64,000 nt of DNA from Actinomadura flavalba DSM 45200 (GTDB taxonomy: Bacteria; Actinomycetota; Actinomycetes; Streptosporangiales; Streptosporangiaceae): contig NZ_KB894094.1 of assembly GCF_000374305.1 (NCBI RefSeq), forward strand, positions 186,001 to 250,000, written 5' to 3'. The position numbers and the translations under genes were made by a program. The notes under the pieces were generated by a model. It was given only the letters and a program-made list of their open reading frames with translations. It was not told the DNA's origin and searched no databases. Shown piece after piece: positions 8,038-16,518 of the stretch; within the stretch, counting starts at the first letter, position 1; every line of letters begins with the position of its first letter.

Positions 8038-9207
8038 TCACGCGCGGGCCGCCGAGGCCGCCGGGGAGAGGACGGCCATGAGGGCGGCCAGGGCGACGGG
8101 GACCATGAGGGCCCAGCCGAGACCGACGCCCTCGGCGATGAAGCCGATGATCGGGGGGCCGCCGAGGAGGCCGCAGTAGCCGAGGGCGGTGACGCGGGAG
8201 ATGCCGACGGCGGCGGGCACGCCGGGCAGGTTGCCCGCCGCGCTGAACGTGACGGGGGCCACCACCGCCACGCCCAGGCCGAACAGCGTGAAACCCGCCA
8301 CGGCCGCCGCCGGATGGCCGGCCGCCAGGCCCGCGCCGAGGCCCGCCGCCGCGACGATCGAGCCCGCCCGCACGACCGGGACCGCGCCGAACCGGGCGAC
8401 GACGCGGTCGCCCGCGAACCGGCCCAGCGTCATCGCCAGCGCGCAGCCGACGTAGCCGAGCCCGGCCGCGCCGGGCCCGACGTCCAGGTCCTCCTTGAGG
8501 TAGACCGCGCTCCAGTCGGCCATCGCGCCCTCCCCCACGAACGAGCACAGGCCGATGACGCCGAGCATGAGCATCGTCCAGCGGTTCGACCGGGCGGGCT
8601 TGCCGAGCGGATCGCCCGCGGGCTCGGGCAGCTCGTCGGCCTCGCGGCCCAGCAGGCCGCGTCCCCACGTCCACAGCACCGCGCCGAACACGACCGCGAC
8701 GACCGTCAGGTGCAGCGCGACCGGGACGCCCCGGTGCGCCGCCAGCGACCCGATCAGCGCCGCGATCAGCGTGCCGACGCTGTAGACGCCGTGCAGCGCC
8801 GACATGATCGGGCGGCCGTAGCGGCGCTCGACCGCGACGCCCTGCGCGTTCATCGCGACGTCCATCAGGCCCAGCGACGCGCCCATCAGCAGCAGCGCCA
8901 CCGTCAGCGACCCGAGGTTGAACGCGAACGCCACCGGGAGCAGCGACGCGGCCGCCGCCGTCCCCGCCGCCAGCGTCACCGCGCGGCTCCCCCACCGGGC
9001 CACGCACACGCTCGCGAACCGCACGGCCAGCACGACGCCGACCGGCGCCCCGAGCAGCGCGACGCCCAGCGACCCGGCGCTGAGCGACAGCTCGTCCTTG
9101 ATCTGCGGAATCCGCGCCACCCAGCCCGCCGCGACGAGCCCGTGCACCAGGAACACGACCGTCACCGCGAACCGCGCGCGCCGCACCGGCGCCCCCACCT
9201 GAGTCAT
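8038..9207 (-). CDS. MFS transporter, YbjJ-like
   Basis: A 389-residue membrane protein with about 12 transmembrane helices. The N-terminal VTVVFLVHGLVAAGWVARIP, the SLGLMDVAMNAQG segment of TM4-5 and SALHGVYSVGTL are characteristic of the YbjJ/fucose-permease-like branch of the major facilitator superfamily. The substrate is unknown. Start is ATG 9207, or GTG 9210 immediately before it. It is transcribed away from the long inverted repeat at 9273-9366, which separates it from dgt. Confidence 0.82.
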   Translation of the reverse strand: MTQVGAPVRRARFAVTVVFLVHGLVAAGWVARIPQIKDELSLSAGSLGVALLGAPVGVVLAVRFASVCVARWGSRAVTLAAGTAAAASLLPVAFAFNLGSLTVALLLMGASLGLMDVAMNAQGVAVERRYGRPIMSALHGVYSVGTLIAALIGSLAAHRGVPVALHLTVVAVVFGAVLWTWGRGLLGREADELPEPAGDPLGKPARSNRWTMLMLGVIGLCSFVGEGAMADWSAVYLKEDLDVGPGAAGLGYVGCALAMTLGRFAGDRVVARFGAVPVVRAGSIVAAAGLGAGLAAGHPAAAVAGFTLFGLGVAVVAPVTFSAAGNLPGVPAAVGISRVTALGYCGLLGGPPIIGFIAEGVGLGWALMVPVALAALMAVLSPAASAARA

Positions 9208-9272
9208 CACCGAACCGACCCTACGGTCCTTTCCGGCTTCTCCCCACCCGTCGACGCGACGCGAACCCGCCC

Positions 9273-9366
9273 GGGTCGGGGCCGTGCCGCCGCAGGGGGC
9301 AAGATCCTCCGGACCGAAGGGAGGATGATCTTGCCCCCTGCGGCGGCACTCAAGAGGCCCCGACCC
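9273..9366. repeat. Long imperfect inverted repeat
   Basis: Outer arms of 11 bp (9273-9283 with 9356-9366) and inner arms of 22 bp (9284-9305 with 9328-9349), then a 5-bp CCTCC/GGAGG pair near an 8-nt loop. A 3-nt bulge (ATG, 9325-9327) and a 6-nt bulge (TCAAGA, 9350-9355) occur only on the right side. Together nearly 38 bp can pair. It lies downstream of dgt and about 65 bp upstream of the MFS start, so termination is possible, but its length and the AAGATCCTCC/GATCTTGCC motif are unlike the other terminators in the window. A miniature inverted-repeat element is an alternative. Confidence 0.75.
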
Positions 9367-9380
9367 CGCCGCGCCGAAGG

Positions 9381-9431
9381 CGCGGCCAATGTCACAGCGC
9401 GGCCAGTGTCACAGCGCGGCCAGTGTCACAC
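9381..9431. repeat. Three tandem 17-bp repeats at the dgt stop codon
   Basis: Three head-to-tail 17-bp units CGCGGCCARTGTCACAG at 9381-9397, 9398-9414 and 9415-9431. They differ only by A/G at unit position 9 and by the last base. The third unit contains the dgt stop codon, so the array lies in the dgt 3' end. It resembles slipped-strand duplication of the gene end. Confidence 0.85.
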
Positions 9432-10682
9432 CCCGCCGGTGAGAATGCGGTGGCGTTCGACGGCCGAGGCGTCGGTGAGGGAGGCGATCTGGTCGATGAC
9501 GGCGCGCAGGCGCCCGGCGTCGTCGGCGGCGTGCACGAAGTCGGCGCGGAAGGCGGGGTCGAGGCCGAGGGGCGCCCCGGCGAGCATGAGGCCGGCCAGC
9601 TCGGTGATCAGCTCGCGCTGCCGGGCGCGCAGCTCCTCGTGGCTGATCCACACGTAGTGCGCGGTGATGCCCTTGAGCAGCGCGCATTCGAGCCGCTGCG
9701 GGCGCGGGACGATCAGTTCGGCCGCGTAGCGGGTCAGCCGCCGGTCGCCGTAGGCGTCGCGGGTGGCGTCCTCGGCGGCCAGGCAGAAGCGGCCGATGAG
9801 GGAGCTGGTGAGGTTCTTCAGCGCGGCCAGCGAGCGGGCCGTGCCGTCGTAGTGGTCGGGCCAGAACGGCTCGGCCAGCAGTTCGGCGAACCGCTCCTCC
9901 AGTTCGTCGGCGCCCGCGTCCGGGCAGTACAGCCCGGTGGCGGTGACGGCGATCTGGCGGCGCTCCTCCGGGTCGGCGAGCCGGGCGAAGTCGATGTGCC
10001 CGGCGACCAGGGCGTCCTCCAGGTCGTGCACGGAGTAGGCGACGTCGTCGCTCCAGTCCATGACCTGGGCCTCGAAGCAGAGCCGCCCGGCCGGGGCGCC
10101 CTCGCGCACCCAGGCGGCGTACTCGGCGTCGTCGGGGTAGACGCCCCATTTGCCGGTGTCGGACGCGTCGCGGTTCCACGGGTACTTCATGGACGCGTCC
10201 AGCGACGCGCGGGTGAGGTTCAGGCCGACGCTGCGGCCGTGCAGCGGCGGCCCCTCGGGCGCGAACGACTTGGGTTCGAGCCGGGTCAGCACGCGGAGGC
10301 TCTGCGCGTTGCCCTCAAACCCGCCGCACGCGGCGGCGACGGCGTCGAGGGCGGCCTCGCCGTTGTGGCCGAACGGCGGGTGCCCGATGTCGTGGGACAG
10401 GCACGCGGTCTCGACGACGTCGGGGTCGCAGCCGAAGGAACGGCCCAGCTCCCGGCCGATCTGGGCGCACTCCAGCGAGTGCGTGAGCCGGGTGCGCAGG
10501 CTCTGCACGTTGTCCTCGGGCTCGGTGCCGGGCGAGGCGACCTGCGTCTTGGTGGCGAGCCGCCGCAGCGCGGCACTGTGCAGGACGCGGGCGCGGTCGC
10601 GTTCGAAGGCGCTGCGTCCGCGCCGTTTGGCGTCCTCGGGGGCGTACCGGGCGAGGTCGGGGCGGGTGTAGGGGTCTGTCAT
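9426..10682 (-). CDS. dgt: Deoxyguanosinetriphosphate triphosphohydrolase-like protein
   Basis: A 418-residue HD-domain enzyme that splits dNTPs into deoxynucleoside and triphosphate, and so tunes nucleotide pools. Metal ligands are visible: His68 in RTRLTHSLE, the HD pair His97-Asp98 in [15 protein letters not shown], and a later Asp in [11 protein letters not shown]. The family signature RRLATKTQV is at about residues 40-48. Length is typical of the actinobacterial dNTPase subgroup. The start lies 13 bp after the upstream gene's stop, suggesting co-transcription with the YdcF-like gene. The 3' end carries the 17-bp tandem array. Confidence 0.93.
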   Translation of the reverse strand: MTDPYTRPDLARYAPEDAKRRGRSAFERDRARVLHSAALRRLATKTQVASPGTEPEDNVQSLRTRLTHSLECAQIGRELGRSFGCDPDVVETACLSHDIGHPPFGHNGEAALDAVAAACGGFEGNAQSLRVLTRLEPKSFAPEGPPLHGRSVGLNLTRASLDASMKYPWNRDASDTGKWGVYPDDAEYAAWVREGAPAGRLCFEAQVMDWSDDVAYSVHDLEDALVAGHIDFARLADPEERRQIAVTATGLYCPDAGADELEERFAELLAEPFWPDHYDGTARSLAALKNLTSSLIGRFCLAAEDATRDAYGDRRLTRYAAELIVPRPQRLECALLKGITAHYVWISHEELRARQRELITELAGLMLAGAPLGLDPAFRADFVHAADDAGRLRAVIDQIASLTDASAVERHRILTGGV

Positions 10683-10695
10683 GGTCCGACCCAGC

Positions 10696-11439
10696 TTACG
10701 GCGCCGGAGTGCCCTTGATGGTCTCGCTCGGCGCCTTGACGCTCTTGCCGAAGAAGACGTACGACAGGTAGCCGCCGGTCTCGCGGACGATGTAGTGGAA
10801 CTGGGTCTCGCGGGTCTGCACGCTGGGGCCGCTGCGCGTCGGGGACGCCGCCGCCTCGATGCCGTAGTCGCGGGCCATGCGCTTGGAGCGCAGGCCGTGC
10901 CAGGGGTCGGTGACGAGCACCGCCGACGACCACCGGTGCCGCTCGAAGACGGGCCCGAGCGCCTGGAAGCTCTGGAGCGTGTCGCGTCCGTCCGGGACGG
11001 CGACGACCTTGTCGGCCGGGACGCCGCCGCGCTGGATCAGCCAGCGGCGGCCCGACTCGGCCTCGGTGAAGTTGTCGCCGGGCGCCTTGCCGCCGACGGT
11101 GACGATGCGGGGCGCGACGCCGTCGCGCCACAGGTCCAGCGCGTGCTGGAGCCGCCATTTGAGCGTCGGGGACGGGACGCCGTTGTACTGGGCGGCGCCG
11201 AGCACCACGATCGCGTCCGATTTCGGGCGTTCGTCCTGGCGGGCCTGGTACCAGACACGCCAGCCGGCGCCGAGGGGGACGCCGACGACCAGCAGCAGGA
11301 TCGCCGCGAACACGATCATGCTGATCACCGTCGCCCGGGACCGCTTGCGGCGACGGCGCCCGTTCCGGGGGCCGTCGTCCATCTCGTCGGGCCGGTCACC
11401 GTCCGGCCGCTCGAACTCCAACGTCATCGCACTGGACAC
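10696..11439 (-). CDS. YdcF/SanA-like (DUF218) membrane-anchored protein
   Basis: A 247-residue protein: Arg/Lys-rich cytoplasmic N-terminus, one transmembrane helix at about residues 36-58, and an extracytoplasmic DUF218 domain beginning [13 protein letters not shown] and containing [16 protein letters not shown] and [17 protein letters not shown]218 proteins such as SanA are implicated in envelope barrier function; their enzymology is not settled. Start is GTG 11439 or ATG 11427, neither with a clear ribosome binding site. The stop lies 13 bp from dgt in the same direction. Confidence 0.85.
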   Translation of the reverse strand: MSSAMTLEFERPDGDRPDEMDDGPRNGRRRRKRSRATVISMIVFAAILLLVVGVPLGAGWRVWYQARQDERPKSDAIVVLGAAQYNGVPSPTLKWRLQHALDLWRDGVAPRIVTVGGKAPGDNFTEAESGRRWLIQRGGVPADKVVAVPDGRDTLQSFQALGPVFERHRWSSAVLVTDPWHGLRSKRMARDYGIEAAASPTRSGPSVQTRETQFHYIVRETGGYLSYVFFGKSVKAPSETIKGTPAP

Positions 11440-11544
11440 GCTAGTTGGACGCGGGGGAACCCGTCCCCGGTTCGACGTACCGAGTCGCCGTTTTCGCCCA
11501 AGTTCGTCCCCGGCGGCGCGGCGGCGCCGCCGGGGACGCCCGCG

Positions 11545-14235
11545 TCAGCGGTGGTCGCTCGCGACCGCCTCGATCGCGGCCCGGCCCGCCTCCAGCCGCG
11601 CCACCGGGACGCGGAACGGCGAACAGGACACGTAGTCCAGGCCCGTCTCGTGGCAGAAGTGCACCGAGTCGGGGTCGCCGCCGTGCTCGCCGCAGATGCC
11701 GAGCTTGATGCCCGGACGGGCCTTGCGGCCCTCCTCGGCGGCGATCCGGACCAGGCGGCCGACGCCGTCGCGGTCCAGCGTCTCGAACGGTGAGACGCCG
11801 AAGATGCCGAGGTCCAGGTAGCGGGAGAAGAACGCGGCCTCGACGTCGTCGCGGGAGAAGCCCCACGTCGTCTGGGTGAGGTCGTTCGTCCCGAACGAGA
11901 AGAACTCGGCGGCCTCGGCGATCTGCCCGGCGGTCAGCGCCGCGCGCGGCAGCTCGATCATCGTCCCGATCAGCGCCGGGACGTTCACGCCGGTCTCCGC
12001 CGCGACCTCCGCGAGGACCCTCTCGGCCTCCTCGCGGACGGCCTCCAGCTCCTGCACGGCGCCCACGAGCGGGATCATGATCTCCGGGCGCGGGTCGCCG
12101 CCCGCCTTCTTGCGGTCGGCCGCCGCCTCGGCGATCGCGCGCACCTGCATGGCGAACAGGCCCGAGATCACCAAACCCAGCCGCACGCCGCGCAGTCCGA
12201 GCATAGGGTTCTGCTCGTGCAGACGGTGGACGGCCTCCAGCAGCCTCCGGTCCTGCGGGCTGGCGGCGTCCCCGGCGAGGGCGACCTTGACCGACAGTTC
12301 CGTCAGGTCCGGCAGGAACTCGTGCAGCGGCGGGTCGATGAGGCGGATCGTGACGGGCAGCCCGTCCATGGCCTCGAAGATGCCGGTGAAGTCGGCGCGC
12401 TGGAGGGGTTCCAGCTCCGCCAGCGCGGCCTCGCGGTCGCCCGGCTCCTCGGCCAGGATGAGCTGCTCCACGAGCTGCCGCCGGTCGCCCAGGAACATGT
12501 GCTCGGTGCGGCACAGCCCGATGCCCTGCGCGCCGAAGCGGCGGGCGCGGGCGGCGTCCTCGGGGGTGTCGGCGTTGGCCCGGACGGCCAGCCGCGCGGC
12601 GTCGTCGGCGTGCTTCATGAGGCGGTGCACCGACTGCACCAGCTCGTCGCCGTCGGACGCCCGCAGCTCGCCCTCGAAGTACTGCACGACCGGCGAGTGC
12701 TTCACCGGTACCTCGCCGAGGTAGACCTCGCCGGTGCTGCCGTCGATGGAGACGACGTCGCCCTCGCGGACGACGACGTCGCCGGGCGCGATGAACGTGC
12801 CGCCCTTGACGTCGACCTCCAGCTCCTCGGCGCCGCACACGCACGTCTTGCCCATGCCGCGCGCCACCACGGCCGCGTGCGAGGTCTTGCCGCCGCGCGA
12901 GGTGAGGACGCCCTGCGCGGCGACCATGCCGGCGAGGTCGTCGGGGTTGGTCTCGCGGCGGACGAGGATCGTGTCCACGCCCTCGGCGGCCAGCGCGACG
13001 GCCTTCTCGGAGGTGAACACGGCCTTGCCGACGGCCGCGCCCGGCGAGGCGTTCATGCCCTTGGTGAGGCGGGTGACGCCGTCCAGGCGGTCGGCGTCGA
13101 AGCGCGGAAACATGAGCTGGGCGAGCTGGTCGCCGGTGACGCGGTCGGTGGCCTCGTCGGCGGTGATGAGCCCCTGGTCCCAGAGCTGGCAGGCGATGCG
13201 GAACGCCGCGGCGGCGGTCCGCTTGCCGACGCGGGTCTGGAGCATCCACAGCTTGCCGCGCTCGATCGTGAACTCGATGTCGCACATGTCGCGGTAGTGG
13301 TTCTCCAGCGTCTCCATGATCTGGAGCAGCTCGTCGTAGCTCGCCTTGTCGATGCGCTCCAGCTCGGTGAGCGGCACGACGTTGCGGATGCCCGCGACGA
13401 CGTCCTCGCCCTGGGCGTTCTGGAGGTAGTCGCCGTAGATGCCCTGCTGGCCGGAGGCCGGGTCGCGGGTGAAGGCGACGCCGGTGCCCGAGTCCTGGCC
13501 GAGGTTGCCGAACACCATCGAGCAGATGTTCACGGCGGTGCCGAGGTCGACGGGGATGCGCTCCTGGCGGCGGTACAGGATCGCCCGGTCGGCGTTCCAG
13601 GAGTCGAACACGGCCTTGACGGCCAGGTCCATCTGCTCGCGCGGCTCGGCGGGGAACTCGCGGCCCGCGTGGTCGCGGACGATCCCCTTGAACGTCGCGA
13701 CGAGCGCGCGGAAGTCGTCGGCGGTGAGATCGCCGTCGTCGTCGCTGCCGCGGTCGCGCTTGGCGGCCTCCAGGGCGTCCTCGAACAGCTCGCCCTCGAT
13801 GTCCAGCACGGTCTTGCCGAACATCTGGATCAGGCGGCGGTAGGAGTCCCAGGCGAAGCGCTCGTCGCCCGCCTGGGCGGCCAGGCCCGCGACGGACTCG
13901 TCGTTCAGCCCGATGTTGAGGACGGTCTCCATCATTCCGGGCATGCTGAACTTGGCGCCCGAGCGGACGCTGACCAGCAGCGGGTCCGTCGGGTCGCCGA
14001 GCCGCTTGCCCATCGCCGTCTCCAGGGCGGCCAGATGGGCGTCCACCTCGGCCGTCAGCCCCTCGGGAACGGTCCCGTGCTCCAGGTAATGCCGGCACGC
14101 CTCCGTTGTGATCGTGAACCCAGGAGGCACTGGCAGGCCGAGGTTGGTCATCTCGGCGAGGTTGGCGCCCTTGCCACCCAGCAGATCCTTGAGGTCTTTG
14201 TTGCCCTCGGTGAAGTCGTACACGAACTTCGGCAC
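11545..14235 (-). CDS. ppdK: Pyruvate, phosphate dikinase
   Basis: Interconverts pyruvate, ATP and phosphate with phosphoenolpyruvate, AMP and pyrophosphate. The 896-residue protein has the standard three parts. The N-terminal ATP-binding domain begins KFVYDFTEGN with LLGGKGANLAEM. The swivelling phosphohistidine domain has catalytic His453 in GGKTSHAAVVARG. The C-terminal PEP/pyruvate barrel carries GLCRTEHMF, LGLRGVRLG, SFGTNDLTQ and GICGEHGGD, with the active-site Cys in the last. The GTG at 14235 has AAGGAG six bases upstream and matches the family N-terminus, so the longer open frame upstream is rejected. Transcribed alone, divergent from the GH15 gene. Confidence 0.96.
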   Translation of the reverse strand: MPKFVYDFTEGNKDLKDLLGGKGANLAEMTNLGLPVPPGFTITTEACRHYLEHGTVPEGLTAEVDAHLAALETAMGKRLGDPTDPLLVSVRSGAKFSMPGMMETVLNIGLNDESVAGLAAQAGDERFAWDSYRRLIQMFGKTVLDIEGELFEDALEAAKRDRGSDDDGDLTADDFRALVATFKGIVRDHAGREFPAEPREQMDLAVKAVFDSWNADRAILYRRQERIPVDLGTAVNICSMVFGNLGQDSGTGVAFTRDPASGQQGIYGDYLQNAQGEDVVAGIRNVVPLTELERIDKASYDELLQIMETLENHYRDMCDIEFTIERGKLWMLQTRVGKRTAAAAFRIACQLWDQGLITADEATDRVTGDQLAQLMFPRFDADRLDGVTRLTKGMNASPGAAVGKAVFTSEKAVALAAEGVDTILVRRETNPDDLAGMVAAQGVLTSRGGKTSHAAVVARGMGKTCVCGAEELEVDVKGGTFIAPGDVVVREGDVVSIDGSTGEVYLGEVPVKHSPVVQYFEGELRASDGDELVQSVHRLMKHADDAARLAVRANADTPEDAARARRFGAQGIGLCRTEHMFLGDRRQLVEQLILAEEPGDREAALAELEPLQRADFTGIFEAMDGLPVTIRLIDPPLHEFLPDLTELSVKVALAGDAASPQDRRLLEAVHRLHEQNPMLGLRGVRLGLVISGLFAMQVRAIAEAAADRKKAGGDPRPEIMIPLVGAVQELEAVREEAERVLAEVAAETGVNVPALIGTMIELPRAALTAGQIAEAAEFFSFGTNDLTQTTWGFSRDDVEAAFFSRYLDLGIFGVSPFETLDRDGVGRLVRIAAEEGRKARPGIKLGICGEHGGDPDSVHFCHETGLDYVSCSPFRVPVARLEAGRAAIEAVASDHR

Positions 14236-14567
14236 GGGGAGCTCCTTCTCGCTCCGGTTCTCCTCAGCGGCGGGACACGGACCGCCTACCGGCCGGTACC
14301 GCGACGTCGCGGGCGGCATGGTCACGGAACGTGTCCTGCATGCGGGGACTGTACCCGGGTGGGCGAGATGCGATCTTCGCCCCCCGCCCGAACCCCCGTT
14401 CCCGCAGGTCGGAGCGGTTGGACTGGTCTATTCCACTAAGCCCGGACGTAACGCCGGACACAGTTCCGGCCCGCGTCCGGACACGACGCGTCCCCGGGCA
14501 ACCTGCCCCGGTGGCATGGCGTACGCATTGCGATCGAGAGGGAATGATGGATCAAGGAGGTGAGGCT
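14236..14567. other. Divergent promoter region, ppdK and GH15
   Basis: A 332-bp region between two divergent starts. It holds two adjacent perfect palindromes at 14287-14312, and on the GH15 side a series of CCGGACA-like repeats at about 14449-14485. I see no open frame with family resemblance and no clear -35/-10 pair, although both genes need promoters here. Confidence 0.5.
14287..14312. promoter_or_regulatory. Two abutting perfect palindromes upstream of ppdK
   Basis: TACCGGCCGGTA (14287-14298) is followed without a gap by CCGCGACGTCGCGG (14299-14312). Both are perfect palindromes, of 12 and 14 bp, 52 bp upstream of the ppdK start. Operator function is inferred from symmetry and position. 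Confidence 0.45.
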
Positions 14568-16460
14568 GTGAGGCCGATGGTCGCCGGTGGCCGGGCGGGG
14601 GATCCGTTCGCCCCGATCGCCGATTACGGGTTCCTGTCCGACTGCGAGACGACCGCCCTGGTCGCGCCCAGCGGGAACATCGAGTGGATGTGCCTGCCCA
14701 GGATGGACTCGCCCAGCGTGTTCGGGTCGATCCTGGACCGTGACGCGGGCTACTTCCGGGTGGGCCCGGCGGGCGTGGACGTCCCGGCCGCGCAGCGGTA
14801 CATCCCGGGCACGATGGTGATGGAGACCACGTGGTGGTCGCACGGAGGGTGGCTGGTCGTCACCGACGCGCTGCTGATGGGGCCCTGGCACCACGAGAAC
14901 GAGCGATCTCACACGCATCGGCGCACGCCCACCGACTATGACGCCGATCACGTGCTGCTGCGCATGGTCCGCTGCGTCAACGGGCAGGTGCAGGTCCGGC
15001 TCGACTGCATGCCGGTGTTCGACTACGGCCTGACGCCCGCGCGCTGGGAGCACACCGGCGCCGGGTACCACGAGGCCGTGGCCAGCGGGAACGGCATCAA
15101 CCTGCGGCTGTCCACCGACATGAACGTCGGGTTCGAGGGGTCGCTGGCCACCTCACGCACGCTGCTCAAGCAGGGCGACGCGCGGTTCGTGGCGCTGTCG
15201 TGGAGCGAGCACGGGCCGCCCGCCGACTACGAGGAGGCGCACGAGCGGCTGGTGTGGACCGTCCACCACTGGCAGCACTGGCTCGACCGGGGCCGCTTCC
15301 CCGACCACCCGTGGCGCAGCCACCTCCAGCGCAGCGCGCTGACGCTCAAGGGGCTGACGTTCGCGCCGTCCGGCGCGGTCGCCGCCGCCGCGACCACGTC
15401 GCTGCCCGAGACGCCCGGCGGCGAGCGCAACTGGGACTACCGCTACACCTGGATCCGCGACTCCACGATGGCGCTGTGGGCCTTCTACACGCTCGGTTAC
15501 GACTGGGAGGCCAACGACTTCTTCTACTTCATCACCGACGTCGCCGAGGCGTCCGAGGGCAAGCTCCAGATCATGTACGGCCTCGACGGCCGCGCCGAGC
15601 TGCCCGAATCGACGCTCGACCACCTGTCGGGCTACGACAACGCCCGGCCGGTCCGGATCGGCAACGAGGCGTACGAGCAGGCCCAGCACGACGTGTGGGG
15701 CGCCATCATCGGCTCCATCTACATGTTCGTGCGCAAGCGCGACCGGCTCGACGACCGGCTGTGGAAGATCGTCGTCAAGCAGGTCGAGGACGCGCTGGAG
15801 AACTGGCAGACCCCCGACTGCGGCATGTGGGAGGTCCGCGGCGACCCGCAGCACTTCACCTCCTCCAAGGTGTTCTGCTGGGTCGCGGCCGACCGGGGCG
15901 CCCGGCTGGCCCGCATCCGCGGCGACGACGCGCGGGCCGAGCGGTGGCAGGCCGCCGCCGACGAGATCCACGCCGACGTCCTCGCCAACGCGCTGGACGC
16001 GCGGGGCGTGTTCACCGCCCACTACGGCGCGACCGCGCTGGACGCCTCGGCGCTGCTCATCCCGCTGCTGGGCTTCCTGCCGCCGGACGACAAGCGCGTC
16101 CGCGAGACCGTGCTGGCCATCGCCGACGAGCTGTCCGAGGACGACCTCGTCCTGCGCTACCGCGCGGGCGAGACCGACGACGGCTTCGACTCGGAGGAGG
16201 GCACGTTCACGATCTGCTCGTTCTGGCTGGTCAGCGCCCTGGTGCTGATCGGTGAGGTCGAGCGGGCGCGGACGCTGTGCGAGAAGCTGCTGTCGTACGC
16301 GAGCCCGCTCCAGCTCTACGCCGAGGAGATCGACCCGCACACGGGCCGCCACCTGGGCAACTTCCCGCAGGCGTTCACGCACCTCGCGCTGATCAACGCG
16401 GTGATGCAGGTGATCCGCGCCGAGCAGGACGAGCACGAGAACCGCCCCGGCCTGATCTGA
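14568..16460 (+). CDS. Glycoside hydrolase family 15 protein (glucoamylase/trehalase type)
   Basis: A 630-residue cytoplasmic enzyme that hydrolyses alpha-glucosidic bonds; in actinobacteria many of this clade are trehalases. The N-terminal beta-sandwich begins with FAPIADYGFLSDC. The (alpha/alpha)6 barrel has ERNWDYRYTWIRDS, the GNEAYEQAQHDVWG loop, CGMWEVRG with the likely acid Glu, and the second acidic site in YAEEIDPHTGRHLGNFPQAF. No signal peptide. AAGGAGG at 14554-14560 sits seven bases before GTG 14568, so I choose this start over ATG 14544/14547. A strong terminator follows. Trehalase versus glucoamylase cannot be decided from the sequence alone. Confidence 0.9.
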   Translation: MRPMVAGGRAGDPFAPIADYGFLSDCETTALVAPSGNIEWMCLPRMDSPSVFGSILDRDAGYFRVGPAGVDVPAAQRYIPGTMVMETTWWSHGGWLVVTDALLMGPWHHENERSHTHRRTPTDYDADHVLLRMVRCVNGQVQVRLDCMPVFDYGLTPARWEHTGAGYHEAVASGNGINLRLSTDMNVGFEGSLATSRTLLKQGDARFVALSWSEHGPPADYEEAHERLVWTVHHWQHWLDRGRFPDHPWRSHLQRSALTLKGLTFAPSGAVAAAATTSLPETPGGERNWDYRYTWIRDSTMALWAFYTLGYDWEANDFFYFITDVAEASEGKLQIMYGLDGRAELPESTLDHLSGYDNARPVRIGNEAYEQAQHDVWGAIIGSIYMFVRKRDRLDDRLWKIVVKQVEDALENWQTPDCGMWEVRGDPQHFTSSKVFCWVAADRGARLARIRGDDARAERWQAAADEIHADVLANALDARGVFTAHYGATALDASALLIPLLGFLPPDDKRVRETVLAIADELSEDDLVLRYRAGETDDGFDSEEGTFTICSFWLVSALVLIGEVERARTLCEKLLSYASPLQLYAEEIDPHTGRHLGNFPQAFTHLALINAVMQVIRAEQDEHENRPGLI

Positions 16461-16477
16461 CCCGGGGTTGGAACGTG

Positions 16478-16515
16478 ACGAGACCCCCGCCGGACGGTCC
16501 CGGCGGGGGTCTCGT
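16478..16515. terminator. Bidirectional terminator between GH15 and secDF
   Basis: A perfect 16-bp stem (16478-16493 with 16500-16515) and a 6-nt loop. It lies 17 bp after the GH15 stop and 4 bp beyond the end of the convergent secDF gene, so it can serve both. Confidence 0.85.
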
Positions 16516-16518
16516 GCG

